Shown here: positions 22,346-22,794 of the stretch, piece after piece
Position numbering within the stretch: the first letter of the stretch is position 1
Layout of the letters: each line of letters starts with the position of its first letter
Assembly (NCBI GenBank): GCA_046539045.1
Contig: JBKHHU010000037.1
Span: 1-22,794, forward strand
Source: JBKHHU01 sp046539045
GTDB lineage: Bacteria > Planctomycetota > Phycisphaerae > SM23-33
DNA: 22,794 nt
Direction: 5' to 3'
The notes under the pieces: model-generated
What the model was told of the DNA's origin: nothing
Seen by the model: only the letters and a program-made list of their open reading frames with translations
The model's database searches: none
Made by a program: the position numbers and the translations under genes

Positions 22346-22794
22346 CTCTTGATCAAACGAAGGACGGCGTTGCAGGCAAAGCATTCGTTACCGGGGCCGC
22401 CGGTTGTGTGGGTCGTGAACTGGTCCGACAACTTCTGAAACAGGGGGCAGAGATATGGTGCCTTTTGCTTCCGGGCGAGGAAGAACGATTTCCTTTTGCG
22501 GAAGATTGCCGCATTTCCGTCGTCACTGGTGATATCAATAACCTTTCACCGCGCTCTGTTCCAACCGGATCGACGATTTATCACTTGGCAGCCAAAGTCC
22601 ATGTCGTTCCCCAGAACGAACAGGAGCGGCAAAGCTTCTTCGAGGTCAATCGTGATGGTACCAGACACTTGGCTGAGATTGCTGTTGATCGACAGGCGGT
22701 AGGTTTTGTCTTCATTTCCACAATTGCCGTATACGGGGACGCTCTGCGTTTCTCGATTCCGAATGAAGCTGCCCCCACTAACCCGACGAGCGCG
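22342..22794 (+). CDS. NAD-dependent epimerase/dehydratase (extended SDR), N-terminal part
   Basis: The gene starts with ATG at 22342, overlapping the glycosyltransferase stop as ATGA, and runs off the window after 151 codons. The Rossmann nucleotide-binding motif reads FVTGAAGCVGRELV (TGxxGxxG). It is followed by VVTGDINN, IYHLAAKVHVVP and FISTIAVYG, which supplies the active-site serine region, all standard for UDP-sugar epimerases and dehydratases such as GalE/WbpP relatives. The catalytic YxxxK lies beyond the edge. A product of this class would convert a nucleotide sugar used by the adjacent glycosyltransferases. Two hand-counted 60-base lines (from 22501 and 22681) contain 29 and 30 G+C, clearly lower than the left of the window. 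The exact reaction cannot be read from the fragment. Confidence 0.88.
   Translation, partial: MTLDQTKDGVAGKAFVTGAAGCVGRELVRQLLKQGAEIWCLLLPGEEERFPFAEDCRISVVTGDINNLSPRSVPTGSTIYHLAAKVHVVPQNEQERQSFFEVNRDGTRHLAEIAVDRQAVGFVFISTIAVYGDALRFSIPNEAAPTNPTSA

Overview
The window is bacterial chromosome with compact, GC-rich housekeeping genes. The set suggests a planctomycete-like organism, probably of the Phycisphaerae type. The hints are a stand-alone URO-D-like protein, a CxxC/CxxC hypothetical coupled to a lipoprotein, a SecG with a long extracytoplasmic tail, and several conserved hypotheticals of a style I associate with that group. The taxonomic call is inference from gene content; no rRNA marker is present.

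Left arm (1-3128, minus strand): a tight, co-directional set reading toward position 1. In order it holds a single-domain response regulator, a stand-alone cyclodeaminase/cyclohydrolase-type protein, a four-cysteine zinc-ribbon-like protein, a lipoprotein and a secreted protein cut off by the window edge. The last three are joined by 4-base stop/start overlaps. A 256-base divergent intergenic region (3129-3384) follows.

Central block (3385-18105, plus strand): priA, pheA (chorismate mutase/prephenate dehydratase/ACT), tpiA, secG, yicC, gmk, rpoZ, coaC, a strong intrinsic terminator, coaB, a URO-D-superfamily protein, dut, ftsK, a GT-B-like glycosyltransferase and a PfkB sugar kinase. This is a variant of the widespread yicC-gmk-rpoZ-coaBC-priA neighbourhood. 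Here priA lies upstream and coaBC is split into two genes by a terminator. Good sigma-70-like promoters can be read before pheA and the PfkB gene, and a possible leaderless promoter before priA. Two of these share a TGC-TATTC core with a 17-base spacer.

Right arm (18106-22794): a large GC-rich hairpin, a conserved hypothetical, a SAM methyltransferase broken by one extra G in a G7 run, a small glutaredoxin-like protein, a possible frameshifted micro-ORF, and a minus-strand hybrid histidine kinase. The kinase is cut off at its N-terminus near 21890. Exactly there, in the opposite direction, begins the C-terminal part of a glycosyltransferase with no N-terminus, followed by an NAD-dependent epimerase/dehydratase with an ATGA overlap. 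Base composition falls to about 50% G+C on that side. This looks like a rearrangement or assembly junction into a surface-polysaccharide locus.

No gene-free stretch exceeds 300 bases. I saw no tRNA, rRNA, CRISPR array, insertion sequence or phage gene, and no obviously new multi-gene system. The most informative anomalies are the 21.9-kb junction, the G7 frameshift, the SecG fusion and the read-through tail of the URO-D-like protein.
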